From: Oscillospiraceae bacterium | GTDB taxonomy: Bacteria; Bacillota; Clostridia; Oscillospirales; CAG-272 | Assembly: GCA_015064085.1 (NCBI GenBank) | Contig: SVSX01000017.1 | Location: 1-34,875 of the forward strand | Length of the DNA stretch: 34,875 nucleotides | Direction of reading: 5' to 3' | In this document: positions 1-7,133 of the stretch, piece by piece | Layout of the letters: each line of letters starts with the position of its first letter | Numbering within the stretch: the stretch's first letter is position 1 | Notes under the pieces: model-generated | The model's input: only the letters and a program-made list of their open reading frames with translations | Told to the model about the DNA's origin: nothing | Databases searched by the model: none | Program-made: the position numbers and the translations under genes

Positions 1-2
1 CA

Positions 3-125
3 CAGACCTTGGTTGACAAGCTCTTTGGCGGTTCAAGAAAAGCACTTTTTTCAGCTTTGATAGAAGATGAAAAGCTAACAAAGGATGAAATCGACGAGCT
101 TCGAAAATTGATCGACAAGAGGTGA
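3..125 (+). CDS. BlaI/MecI-family repressor, C-terminal part (5' end outside window)
   Basis: The reading frame is open from the left edge to a TGA at 123-125 and gives about 40 residues: a LVDKLFGGS motif, then KALFSALIEDEKLTKDEIDE and an ELRKLIDKR ending. This is the usual C-terminus of penicillinase-repressor (BlaI/MecI) proteins, small winged-helix repressors that are inactivated by a BlaR1/MecR1-type membrane protease. An AGAGGTGA sequence and a GTG at 130 follow at once, the usual spacing for a coupled blaR1 start, but that gene is lost at the prophage junction. The DNA-binding half lies outside the window. The family call is fairly secure from the tail alone. The genes it controls cannot be told. 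Confidence 0.72.
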   Translation, partial: QTLVDKLFGGSRKALFSALIEDEKLTKDEIDELRKLIDKR

Positions 126-150
126 TATCGTGAATTTTCATCTTGTCAAA
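123..150. other. Left junction of prophage remnant; blaR1-like start stub
   Basis: The plus-strand BlaI frame stops at 123-125 and is followed by a coupled GTG start (130) whose first residues, MNF, would suit a BlaR1-type protein. Beyond about position 135 the sequence is explained instead by a minus-strand phage gene. On that strand the phage frame loses sense when it enters the antisense of the BlaI gene. The breakpoint therefore lies between about 125 and 150. No tRNA, direct repeat or recombinase site is recognisable here. The ABC-transporter sequence that flanks the right end does not reappear, so this is not a simple matching attachment end. Confidence 0.5.
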
Positions 151-522
151 GATTTCGTCAAGCTTTGCATCCCAAACAAAATCTTGTTTAAAATGATATG
201 TGATATTGCCGTATTCAGCAGGTGTTTCAAGTGTGGCTACATTATCAGCAAGCTCAATAGTGACTTCCAATCCGCCACTTTTACTTGCCTTGAAGTTAAT
301 TGGTTTTATAAGGCAAGTGAAATCTTCACCATCGTGGCTGTTTGTGTTAAATTTAAACCGTGCGCCGGAATATCCGTCACATGCCGTTGCGGTTATCTTG
401 CCACTTTCCACCTGTATTCTTATGTATTCAAGAGAAGGGCGTGACACATATCTGTTTGCGGTGCTGCCTTTTAATGCTTTGAGCATTTTTTTAAACATTA
501 TTTCATTGATTGTTACTTTCAT
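135..522 (-). pseudogene. Phage sliding-clamp-like protein, 3'-truncated
   Basis: A minus-strand frame starts at the ATG at 522-520, preceded by an AAGGGGG ribosome binding site, and runs without a stop to the window edge. The first 128 or so residues read as a real protein: MKVTINEIMFKKMLKALKG, then RPSLEYIRIQVESGKITATA, CDGYSGARF, and alternating beta-strand and loop patterns. This resembles phage proteins related to DNA polymerase III beta clamp that sit beside ssb and recT. Beyond about position 135 it is antisense to the BlaI gene, so the natural C-terminus appears to have been lost at the junction. It starts 12 bases after the ssb stop, in the same operon. The clamp assignment is inferred from sequence flavour and position; a phage protein of unknown function is the alternative. 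Confidence 0.5.
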
Positions 523-534
523 AGCATCCCCCTT

Positions 535-993
535 TTAGAATGGCAAACCATCATCACCCGGAATCTCTTCAAATTTCGGTGATGTGTTTGCAAAGCCCGG
601 TTGTGTATATGCACTTGGAACATAGGAAGACGGGGTACTTACCACAGGCTCATTTTTTTGCTCTGTATTGCCTTGATTTTCACCCGCAAAAGCAACTTCA
701 TCCGCTACCACTTCTGTTGCATAGCGCTTGTTTCCTTGGTTATCAGTCCATGATCTTGTCTGAAGCTGACCGCATACAAGAATGGGCTTTCCCTTACGGA
801 AGTATTTTGTGACGAATTCAGCCTGTTGACGCCATGCAACAATATTGATGAAGTCAACATTCTGTTCACCGTCCTTGGTGAATCTACGGTTCACGGCTAT
901 GGAGAAGGAACACACGGAAACACCGCTTTGTGTCTGCTTTAGCTCCGGGTCAGCCGTCATGTTGCCTATAAGAATTACTTTATTGAATGACAT
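535..993 (-). CDS. ssb: Phage single-stranded DNA-binding protein
   Basis: SSB coats single-stranded DNA in replication and in annealing-type recombination. The 152-residue protein has the OB-fold N-terminus (MSFNKVILIGNMTADPELK, SIAVNRRFTKDG, DFINIVAWRQQAEFVTKYF, GKPILVCGQLQTRSW) in residues 1-110, a glutamine/serine/proline-rich linker, and an intact acidic DDGLPF tip that docks partner proteins. It is full length for the family and looks functional. It follows recT by 18 bases and precedes the clamp-like gene, a normal phage recombination/replication cluster. The call is secure. Confidence 0.95.
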   Translation of the reverse strand: MSFNKVILIGNMTADPELKQTQSGVSVCSFSIAVNRRFTKDGEQNVDFINIVAWRQQAEFVTKYFRKGKPILVCGQLQTRSWTDNQGNKRYATEVVADEVAFAGENQGNTEQKNEPVVSTPSSYVPSAYTQPGFANTSPKFEEIPGDDGLPF

Positions 994-1011
994 GAAGCTT
1001 CCATCCTTTCT

Positions 1012-1878
1012 TTAATTTCCAAACAATGCAGCCTGTGCATCCGTTGTTTCCATGATGGGTTCTGCGTGAATCTCGGTGGCTTCAGCTTCAATGATGATGT
1101 TCTTGTCATCTGTTTCAACATAGTTCTTCGTGCCATCTTCATTGATCACAGCCATGTCACCTTCAAAGGCATTCTGAAGCTCGATGCTCATGATACCCCA
1201 CTTTGAAATGAGCTGACGAAGCATTGTCTTGTATGCCATTCCATCAAAGTCCTTTGACCAGAATGTGTAGTTCCAACCCTTTTCTATATCTCTCTTATAG
1301 CCGGGAGAATACTTCATTGCATGGGATTCCATCTGTCCCTTTGACCAATAGATGGCTTTGCGGAAGCCATTTGTAAGTTCAAAGAAAGCATAATAGCCAA
1401 TCGTGGGTGCAGCTTCTCTTTCATCCCACTTATCAACCATCAGATTGATCTTGATGTCTTCATTAAGCGGGTCAAAGTATTCAAGTTCACCTTCCTTGAC
1501 TGCCATGACATTAAGCTTCTTATACTGTCCTGAACGGATAGCAAGCTGAATATAGCCCTTATAACCAAGCTGGAATTGTGCAACCTTTCCCTTATCCTTA
1601 TCATTGAAAGGCACTAAATAATAGTGTCCTAACTGGGGAGAAGGGGAGAGCTTAAGAGATTCACCAAGTAAGGCACCTGAAAGAATAGATTGGTTGGTGC
1701 ATTCCTGAAGTGCAGGGGTGGTGTTCACGGCGGAAATTATTGCTGAAATAAAACGTTGACCATCCTTGCCGCCAACTACCTTGTTGATCTGATCTTTGAC
1801 TGCATCCTTTGTAAGATAGGCGGTCAAGCCAAGCCTTGTGTTGTTTTCCTTTTTTACAAGTGAATTTGTTACTGCCAT
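1012..1878 (-). CDS. recT: RecT-family single-strand annealing protein
   Basis: RecT anneals complementary single strands during phage recombination, usually together with an exonuclease and SSB. The 288-residue protein shows the RecT core: an N-terminal helical region, the SPSPQLGHYYLVPFND block, FQLGYKGYIQLAIRSGQYK, and the IGYYAFFELTNGFRKAIYWS block. The acidic, variable C-terminus often contacts SSB, which is encoded next. A ribosome binding site (AAAGGAGAAAAG on the minus strand) precedes the ATG. Length is normal and no lesion is visible. No recE- or YqaJ-like exonuclease remains nearby, consistent with loss at the seam just upstream. Confidence 0.95.
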   Translation of the reverse strand: MAVTNSLVKKENNTRLGLTAYLTKDAVKDQINKVVGGKDGQRFISAIISAVNTTPALQECTNQSILSGALLGESLKLSPSPQLGHYYLVPFNDKDKGKVAQFQLGYKGYIQLAIRSGQYKKLNVMAVKEGELEYFDPLNEDIKINLMVDKWDEREAAPTIGYYAFFELTNGFRKAIYWSKGQMESHAMKYSPGYKRDIEKGWNYTFWSKDFDGMAYKTMLRQLISKWGIMSIELQNAFEGDMAVINEDGTKNYVETDDKNIIIEAEATEIHAEPIMETTDAQAALFGN

Positions 1879-1906
1879 TTTTCTTTTCTCCTTTTATGTA
1901 AGTTTT

Positions 1907-2412
1907 TTAAATTGCTTTATATTCGATATTTCGGGACATGAAGAAGTCTTTCAAAGCCGTTGCATCCTCAACGGAAAGAAGAGCTTTGAAGCCAAGCCAT
2001 GTTTTTTTGGGGGCTTCGTAAATGCTTTCAACGTTTTCCTTGATTGGTTCTGAAGGTTTACTTGACCCATAGTTGACTGTGGTGTTTTCCGCTTCAGCCC
2101 TCTTCCTTGCCTGTTCCGCTTCCCACGCAGCCTTCTTTTCAGCCTGTGCCTGAAGCCTATGGGCTTCGCTTATAGCTCTTCCAAGGTCAAGAGTGGTCAA
2201 ATATGTTTCCTTTGCTTCAAAAGCAAAATAGGGCAAATCCTCAATCACAGAAAGGTCATTGTCAATCTTTTTAAGCCATTCATCAATGGTCTTCTTAATA
2301 GCAGGCATCTTCACCGATGCATTAAGCCATTTTTCATCAAAGATCAAAGAAAACTTGATTTCATCCGGGACTTCCTTGCTTTCCCAATAAGCCTTGATTT
2401 CTTCAAGCTTGC
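1907..2412 (-). pseudogene. DUF1351-like phage protein, C-terminal fragment
   Basis: The frame can be extended to an ATG at 2440, but the first residues are only the other-frame reading of the 3' end of the neighbouring baseplate-like gene. Recognisable sequence begins at KLEEIKAYW (about 2412): IKAYWESKEVPDEIK, FDEKWLNASVKMPAIKK, an alpha-helical stretch, an alanine/glutamate-rich coiled coil (EAHRLQAQAEKKA), and a C-terminal domain ending FFMSRNIEYKAI. This is the C-terminal part of DUF1351 proteins, which sit directly upstream of recT in Clostridia and Bacilli phages. The N-terminal half is missing, so this is a 5'-truncated gene at an internal seam. It may still be translated from the upstream ATG. 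Confidence 0.65.
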
Positions 2413-3191
2413 GCAACCAGTTTATTATTAGCGATATCATAATAAAAACAAATTGCCGATGATGTTATTTCTTCGCCCCACGTCACGGTATTATTACCAT
2501 TGTTTTCGTGCAACGACACAAAGCCCATCGGCAAACGGTCATTGATAATCAATGTATCACCGCCAATGGTGAAAGTCTTGTCTTTGGTAGATATTGTCGG
2601 ATAATCACCGATGCTTGAAGGTAGCAAGACCGCCAATGCAAATTTGCCCTTTGTCAGCTTTTTTGTGTGTTCTCTCACCGCCGCACCCGCCGTGGCATGC
2701 GTTTTTCCTTCAAAATCCACACGAATGTCCGTAAGCTCTGCATCCCCTGTGGTGCTGCCATTTGTAAGCTTTGCAAGGTTGTCAATTCTCGCCTTTTCCA
2801 CGGCATGAGATGTCAAAAGCCTTTGATATACATCCGGGGTAGGGTCAGAAACAACCAATGAAGGTGTTCCGGGCAAGATCTTGTATGAAATAGGTGTGGT
2901 TGGCTTTTCTGCACCTGTGTTTGCATTTATGCCCCTGACGTAGATAAACAAGCGCCCTTCATTTGCAAGCACTTCATGGGGAATTGTGCATTCTCCCGTT
3001 GCAGAAAGTGTTTCAGGGTAGGGTGTAGGGTCATTTGATGTGGTGAAAACCGCCTGTTTGACAGGGTAATCATCCCATGTATCATCAAAATCGACATGCA
3101 GCTTGACCGACTTTTTACTATTGCATGCCACTTTAGGCAATATTGTTGCAATTAGGACTTGGTCTTGCGTTTTTGCGTAAATTATTGTCAT
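2403..3191 (-). CDS. Phage baseplate/tail-associated protein, BppU-like N-terminus
   Basis: The 262-residue protein starts [11 protein letters not shown] and has an N-terminal beta-sandwich of the kind found in upper-baseplate proteins of Firmicutes siphophages ([54 protein letters not shown]). A short helical linker ([22 protein letters not shown]) and a C-terminal beta-rich domain follow. Such proteins carry receptor-binding modules on the baseplate. A good ribosome binding site (AGGAAGG) precedes the ATG. It is isolated from other tail genes and sits between a double terminator upstream and a recombination gene tail downstream, so it has no transcription partner of its own module. The extreme C-terminus overlaps the seam and may not be the native end. 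Confidence 0.6.
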   Translation of the reverse strand: MTIIYAKTQDQVLIATILPKVACNSKKSVKLHVDFDDTWDDYPVKQAVFTTSNDPTPYPETLSATGECTIPHEVLANEGRLFIYVRGINANTGAEKPTTPISYKILPGTPSLVVSDPTPDVYQRLLTSHAVEKARIDNLAKLTNGSTTGDAELTDIRVDFEGKTHATAGAAVREHTKKLTKGKFALAVLLPSSIGDYPTISTKDKTFTIGGDTLIINDRLPMGFVSLHENNGNNTVTWGEEITSSAICFYYDIANNKLVAQA

Positions 3192-3218
3192 TTTTTATAC
3201 CTTCCTATGTTTATTTTT

Positions 3219-3253
3219 CCATAGAAAAAGGACTGATTTGTGGTCAGCCCTTT
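3219..3253 (-). terminator. Intrinsic terminator 2 upstream of baseplate-like gene
   Basis: Ten-base arms (3227-3236 and 3244-3253, one mismatch) around a short loop are followed on the minus strand by a T run and then the leader of the gene starting at 3191. It is the second of two terminators in series. Confidence 0.6.
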
Positions 3254-3266
3254 AAAAATTTGCATG

Positions 3267-3304
3267 AAAAAAGCACCCTGCATCTATTTGCAAAGTGCTT
3301 TTTT
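3267..3304. terminator. Intrinsic terminator after MuF partner gene
   Basis: A perfect 10-base inverted repeat (3267-3276 with 3295-3304), with A runs on one side and T runs on the other, can work in both directions. It directly follows the stop codon of the gene at 3315-3533 and ends the portal-MuF transcript. The baseplate-like gene beyond would need its own promoter or read-through. Confidence 0.75.
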
Positions 3305-3314
3305 AAATTATTTA

Positions 3315-3533
3315 TTATAAAAAGGATTTTTCAAGGTCTATATCAAGCCCATATTCTTTCAAATCCTGATCATTTGCTTCAAGTTCACTCTTGATAGTGT
3401 CCAAGATTTCATAATATGCCAACTTTCGACCCTTGCTGAAATCATCATTGGGGTTCTGCTTTGATTCTTCAAGTGAATCATTTGCATTTTCAATCACTCT
3501 TGAAATAATGAATTTAATTGTTGCTTCATTCAT
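3315..3533 (-). CDS. Small acidic helical protein coupled to the MuF head protein
   Basis: The 72-residue protein (MNEATIKFIISRVIENANDS, then DDFSKGRKLAYYEILDTIKS, ending LDIDLEKSFL) is acidic and mostly helical. Its ATG lies 8 bases inside the end of the MuF gene (ATGAATGA), so translation is probably coupled. It is the last gene before a strong terminator. Similar small proteins follow MuF genes in other Firmicutes prophages, as far as I recall. One possible role is immunity or chaperone for the MuF C-terminal extension, by analogy with polymorphic-toxin pairs. That is inference only; no domain is recognised. Confidence 0.6.
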   Translation of the reverse strand: MNEATIKFIISRVIENANDSLEESKQNPNDDFSKGRKLAYYEILDTIKSELEANDQDLKEYGLDIDLEKSFL

Positions 3534-4869
3534 TATAATCCCCCCTCTTTTTCAACTCCGTAATTCTATCATCAATAGATGTTTGGAAGTTTTGAATTTC
3601 TTTCTGCCAATGCCTTATGAGTCCACGTTGCTCACGAACATCTAACGATTCCCAATTAGAAATATATTTCTGTGGGTCATTGATTTTGTCCTGATGCAAG
3701 GCAATTTTCTCTTTGTATTTCCTCATTGCCCGCTTTAGTGAACCTGACTCTTGGTTTTCAATATCCTTTTCCGCAAAGAATTGCGTATTTATTTTAACAC
3801 GATTAGAAGATTTTGTCAATGGGTTTGTTGGATTTTTCTGTGAATTAGCCGCTTTTAAATATTTTTTCTTGTAATCTTCAAAACTATCAGTCTTATCAAG
3901 TCCAAAATATTCAGCCCTTTTCTTAAGGGTTTCAAGCTCGGATTCATCCAAAGCCCATCTTGCCCTTTGAAGTAATGCACATCGGCAATTTATGACCTCT
4001 GCAGCACCGCCGTTTGGGTCACCGGGGAACATAAGACCATTGCTGAATGGTTCATCAAGCTCTCTGATCTCTCCATCACATGCCACATGGCTTTCACGGG
4101 TTCTGTCATCAAGGGTTGCATCCCATTGTTTGACCACATTAGCGCCCTTTTCTTTTGCCTTGTAGCAAGCATCCATGCCTGCCTGACATTGAATGCGGTG
4201 TCCCTCGGTTCGTGCGATTCTAACGGCATTATTATAGCCTGTGTTGGACACACTCGCTAATTGTTGAGCCATTTGTTGATAGCTCATTCCCGTAGAAATG
4301 CCACGGCTTATCTGTGCTGCAATCTTCTTCTTCAGAAGGGAAACATCCTCACCTAAACGAGAATAAAGCCCCTTGCTAATCTTTGAATCAAGCTGCACAG
4401 CCCTCACAATTTGCTCCTGATCAATAGGGAAGCACAGGGGAATGTCTTGACCTTGAAGATCATATAACGTGCCTATAAAGCCATTTTCATAGCACTCTTG
4501 GAGATATTCAGAAACAGTGGTGAATTGCTTTTCTTGCATCTTATCAAAGATGTCACCCACCTGTTTTTGAATTGCTTTTTGATATTTCTTTTGATAGACC
4601 TTTGATTGAAGCATGGACTTCAACGTTTCCTGTGCTTGTTCCGGGGTCATATACTTTGCTTTTTTGCCAAGAACGGCAAGGGCAAGGTCACCGATTTCAT
4701 CACCTATGGAATCATAGGCTTTTTGAAGCATTACAATACTTGAATCCAGCTCAAAGACCTTTTTATTGATGTCTTTTAGGCTTTGACCATAGACCGACTT
4801 TAACCGCTTTATGACGGTTTCTTCATCATTTAGGAATTGCTTTAGGACTAATTTTTGACGTTTATTCAT
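3526..4869 (-). CDS. MuF-type phage head morphogenesis protein with C-terminal extension
   Basis: The protein is 447 residues. Residues 1-200 are helical, as in SPP1 gp7/Mu gpF-type proteins that sit at the portal. Residues about 205-305 carry the MuF domain: ARTEGHRIQCQ, KQWDATLDDRTRESHVACDG, FPGDPNGGAAEVINCRCALL. After a spacer and an INTQFFAEKDIENQ linker (about 355), the last 80 residues form a charged helical tail (SLKRAMRKYKEKIALHQDK, NWESLDVREQRGLIRHWQKE, ending KKRGDYNE). MuF proteins can be injected with DNA, and some temperate-phage versions carry toxin domains at this end. The gene lies 14 bases after portal and overlaps the small gene downstream. The head call is firm; whether the tail is a toxin, an adaptor or a structural piece is open. 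Confidence 0.85.
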   Translation of the reverse strand: MNKRQKLVLKQFLNDEETVIKRLKSVYGQSLKDINKKVFELDSSIVMLQKAYDSIGDEIGDLALAVLGKKAKYMTPEQAQETLKSMLQSKVYQKKYQKAIQKQVGDIFDKMQEKQFTTVSEYLQECYENGFIGTLYDLQGQDIPLCFPIDQEQIVRAVQLDSKISKGLYSRLGEDVSLLKKKIAAQISRGISTGMSYQQMAQQLASVSNTGYNNAVRIARTEGHRIQCQAGMDACYKAKEKGANVVKQWDATLDDRTRESHVACDGEIRELDEPFSNGLMFPGDPNGGAAEVINCRCALLQRARWALDESELETLKKRAEYFGLDKTDSFEDYKKKYLKAANSQKNPTNPLTKSSNRVKINTQFFAEKDIENQESGSLKRAMRKYKEKIALHQDKINDPQKYISNWESLDVREQRGLIRHWQKEIQNFQTSIDDRITELKKRGDYNE

Positions 4870-4883
4870 AGGGAATCACCCCT

Positions 4884-6428
4884 TTAAGCTCCCGGTGCAA
4901 TTATCGGTTCTGTGGGGTCTGTCACCTGTGCTGCAGGCTCTTCCTCATTGGGAACAACGTTGTCAAGTGTCTTCTGTACACTTGCAATCTCCTGTTCCTC
5001 TTTAAGCTTCTTGATCTCACCTTCAAGCTCGTCATAGTCCCAATCCATTTCATCACAGATCGCACGAAGTATCTGTTCATCCGGCATTTTCTCGGCAATA
5101 TTCAAAATGGTAGTGATGCGGATTTGCTTTGCTTCCGCTTCCGTCTTGGCATTCTGAATATTCTCGGTTTCATTGGTCATGGTTTCACGCTCAAAGTTAT
5201 AGGAAACGTCAGAAGCCCTATAATCTGTGCCATACTCTTCATTGATGTCTTCCAAGACAACAGGGACAATAGATTCATGAAGCAATGCACGAAGACGGGT
5301 TTCAATCCTGTCAGCCTTTATTTTCAAGCCTGCATAAGCAGTTTTGATAGCCATGTTGGTTGTGGCATTCGTATCTTTCAAGCCATAGGTGTTCAGACCC
5401 ATGCCAAACTTGTATATTGCTTTCTCGTCAATATCCAGCTTGGCTTTTCTCGCTTCGTAGGGAATATCAACGGTTTTAATATCAATGCCACCCTCGGCAT
5501 CAACACCAACGATCTTCTTGGTCTTAAGGTTCTGCTGAAGCTCCTTCAAGCCTTCTTCACCGTGGCCATCAAAGCCTTTAACTACATGAAGGGGTGTATC
5601 AAAGTCTGCAAGATTATTAGAAAGGGAACAAGCATGAAGATCATAGTCATCAATCAGTCCCTTGATAGGCTTTAGACCACTAAACTGCTTCTTGTTGTTA
5701 TCCAAGCGCCAAAATGGGATATATCCAAGGGGATAGCCCATTTTCTTTCCGTTGTCATCGGTATAAACAACGTGAGGACGGGGGTTTATCTCAACAAACT
5801 TGTCAAGATTGATTTTTCCCGTCTTTCCATCCTGCACATAGTAGGTTGTGTCCTGTTCAGACCATACCTGAATGCGCTTGATTTCCTTTCGACCCTTCTC
5901 AATGCGGTCAATATACCAATAGATGATATATTTGCAATGGTCATCTGTGTCTTGTTCTCTTACCTCGATGACACCCATGCTATCCGCACACTTGAAGATC
6001 AGCTTGTTTTCACCGCTCTTTTTTGCCTTCACATTGCCTTTCTTATAGCTGTAAAGGTATTCAAAGCCCTTGGTGTATGCACCCGTTATAAGCTCGTTTA
6101 TTTCAGCCCAGAATGCATCATCAAAGTATCTATCAAGGTGATCTTGCAAGCCTTCTGCAGTTTTCTTTGCCCTGATGGGGTTTTCTTTGAATGAAAGCAT
6201 ATATGGTGCAAGCTGCTCAGAAAGCTCCATGAAGAAGGGATGCGGAATCTTGATGTTTGTCCTTGTAGTATCTTCTACAAGCTCACCATCCGCATTGTAA
6301 TAGAACAATCGACACTTTAAAATGTCATGATCTCCTTCTGCATATCTCTGACCGACCGCCGCCAGCCGCTTTTTTTCTGATGATATGTCTTCATCTATAA
6401 ATCTTTTTATCTCGGTGACTGACAGCAT
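4884..6428 (-). CDS. Phage portal protein, SPP1 gp6-like
   Basis: The portal forms the dodecameric ring at the capsid vertex through which DNA is packaged. The 514-residue product reads as an SPP1 gp6-type portal: KIPHPFFMELSEQLAPYMLS near the N-terminus, ISDDY-like GLKPIKGLIDDYDLHACSLS, NLADFDTPLHVVKGFDGHG, a helical stem/clip region with GLNTYGLKDTNATTNMAIK, and an acidic, glutamate-rich C-terminus. Length is normal. The ATG at 6428-6426 follows a TTG at 6431; an AAAGGA lies upstream at spacing that slightly favours the TTG, so the start could be one codon earlier. It precedes the MuF gene as in SPP1-like head modules. No lesion is seen. Confidence 0.9.
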   Translation of the reverse strand: MLSVTEIKRFIDEDISSEKKRLAAVGQRYAEGDHDILKCRLFYYNADGELVEDTTRTNIKIPHPFFMELSEQLAPYMLSFKENPIRAKKTAEGLQDHLDRYFDDAFWAEINELITGAYTKGFEYLYSYKKGNVKAKKSGENKLIFKCADSMGVIEVREQDTDDHCKYIIYWYIDRIEKGRKEIKRIQVWSEQDTTYYVQDGKTGKINLDKFVEINPRPHVVYTDDNGKKMGYPLGYIPFWRLDNNKKQFSGLKPIKGLIDDYDLHACSLSNNLADFDTPLHVVKGFDGHGEEGLKELQQNLKTKKIVGVDAEGGIDIKTVDIPYEARKAKLDIDEKAIYKFGMGLNTYGLKDTNATTNMAIKTAYAGLKIKADRIETRLRALLHESIVPVVLEDINEEYGTDYRASDVSYNFERETMTNETENIQNAKTEAEAKQIRITTILNIAEKMPDEQILRAICDEMDWDYDELEGEIKKLKEEQEIASVQKTLDNVVPNEEEPAAQVTDPTEPIIAPGA

Positions 6429-6642
6429 CAATCTACACCATTCCTTTCAACGTTTTCTTAAAATCTATATAAAGCAGTGACACCTGCGCCTTTCTGGATA
6501 GCACTACACTACCACCGGGGGTGAGGTTCACAACATTTCCCCCAACACACCCCACAAAAACTTGTCAAAAAGTGAGTTGTGCAGGCGCAGTGCGTACTGC
6601 TCGACACATGCATCTATCGTGGCATAGGTGCATGTAATTTAC
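6429..6642. other. Non-coding phage intergenic stretch with hairpin
   Basis: No gene is supported between the terminase stop and the portal start. It contains a strong hairpin at 6607-6634 (11-base arms with one G-T pair, 6-base loop) directly after the terminase stop. It also has two oppositely oriented copies of CTGCGCCT (about 6484-6491 and 6583-6591). The minus strand is G-rich near 6520-6545. Confidence 0.5.
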
Positions 6643-6855
6643 TTATATCAACCATGTGTTGCCTGTGATATGTTCTTCAAGTGCATATCTCATGGCATCC
6701 ATCAGATGGTTAAAATCATCTATTGGAACATTCAGCCTGTTTCCAAACTTGTCTGTGTCCCATGTATAGTTACTTATTTCGGTTATGAAGCTTACACACC
6801 GGGGATGAATGATAATTTCAAGATCTTGAATCCATTGAATGCCATTCTGAATGCT
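6643..6855 (-). pseudogene. Terminase large subunit, C-terminal fragment
   Basis: A minus-strand frame ending at a TAA (6645-6643) reads SIQNGIQWIQDLEIIIHPRC, then a VSFITEISNYTWD segment, DKFGNRLNVPIDDFNH, LMDAMRYALEEHI. This is the very characteristic end of PBSX-family terminase large subunits (the nuclease-domain tail with DDFNHLMDAMRYA). Only about 70 residues remain; the ATPase and most of the nuclease are gone. Upstream the sequence passes into plus-strand recombinase code at about 6850-6865. Position ahead of portal fits a normal packaging module. The fragment cannot package DNA. Confidence 0.82.
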
Positions 6856-6968
6856 ACAACAATCTTGACGATGCCTACAAACGGGCTTTTTGGCGCTCTT
6901 TCATTCAGTCTATTGAAATTGATTGGACAACCGAAAAGAAAGAAATAACAAGGGTAAACTTCTTCTAA
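6849..6968 (+). pseudogene. Serine recombinase (phage integrase), last ~39 codons
   Basis: A plus-strand frame reads DDAYKRAFWRSFIQSIEIDW, then TTEKKEITRVNFF and TAA at 6966-6968. This matches the end of large serine recombinases, where a coiled-coil helix (YKRAFWRSFI) is followed by a short beta strand (IEIDW) and a final F-F. The catalytic and zinc domains are absent. Its stop lies about 30 bases from the edge of the disrupted ABC gene, which is where a phage integrase gene normally ends. I take it as the relic of the enzyme that inserted the element. The short length limits confidence. Confidence 0.6.
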
Positions 6969-6987
6969 TTTTTTTTACCCTTGTTAT
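6945..6987. repeat. Perfect 14-base inverted repeat at right element end
   Basis: Arms 6945-6958 and 6974-6987 match perfectly around a 15-base loop that contains the recombinase stop codon. On the minus strand a T-rich tract follows the second arm, so it could terminate read-through from the ABC promoter into the remnant. It could also be part of the attachment site bound by the recombinase. The outer arm ends a few bases from the host/phage junction (about 6990-7000). Confidence 0.65.
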
Positions 6988-7133
6988 GGGACTAACTCAC
7001 CTTGTCCATTAGGGCCGAGCAGACCTACGATGCGGCCGGGCTCGATCGTAAGGCAGAAGTTGTCGAGCACGGGTTTTCCGGGCTGATACGCCTTACAAAG
7101 GTTTTCACACTTAAGTACGGGTGTATTACTCAT
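6984..7133 (-). pseudogene. ABC transporter ATP-binding protein, disrupted at Walker A
   Basis: The ATG at 7133-7131 overlaps the end of the GntR gene by 8 bases (ATGAGTAA), typical translational coupling. The 49-residue product starts MSNTPVLKCENLCKAYQPGK and continues IEPGRIVGLLGPNGQG, then leaves the family: the expected K-T/S-T of Walker A (GPNGxGKT) is replaced by ELVP and a stop. The rest of the ATPase is not in the window. The gene was most likely interrupted by the element whose recombinase tail lies immediately beyond. Orthologous operons are GntR-ATPase-permease sets of the YtrA/YtrB type, for efflux or antibiotic-stress response; its substrate is unknown. Confidence 0.85.

Noticed and set aside
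6628-6948. Open frame of 106 codons on the plus strand.
   Set aside because: It is antisense to the terminase tail and in the wrong frame for the recombinase tail; no family, and the two real fragments explain the sequence.
6945-6987. Possible transposon terminal inverted repeat.
   Set aside because: Both arms lie 15 bases apart at one end only; a hairpin terminator or attachment-site arm is simpler.
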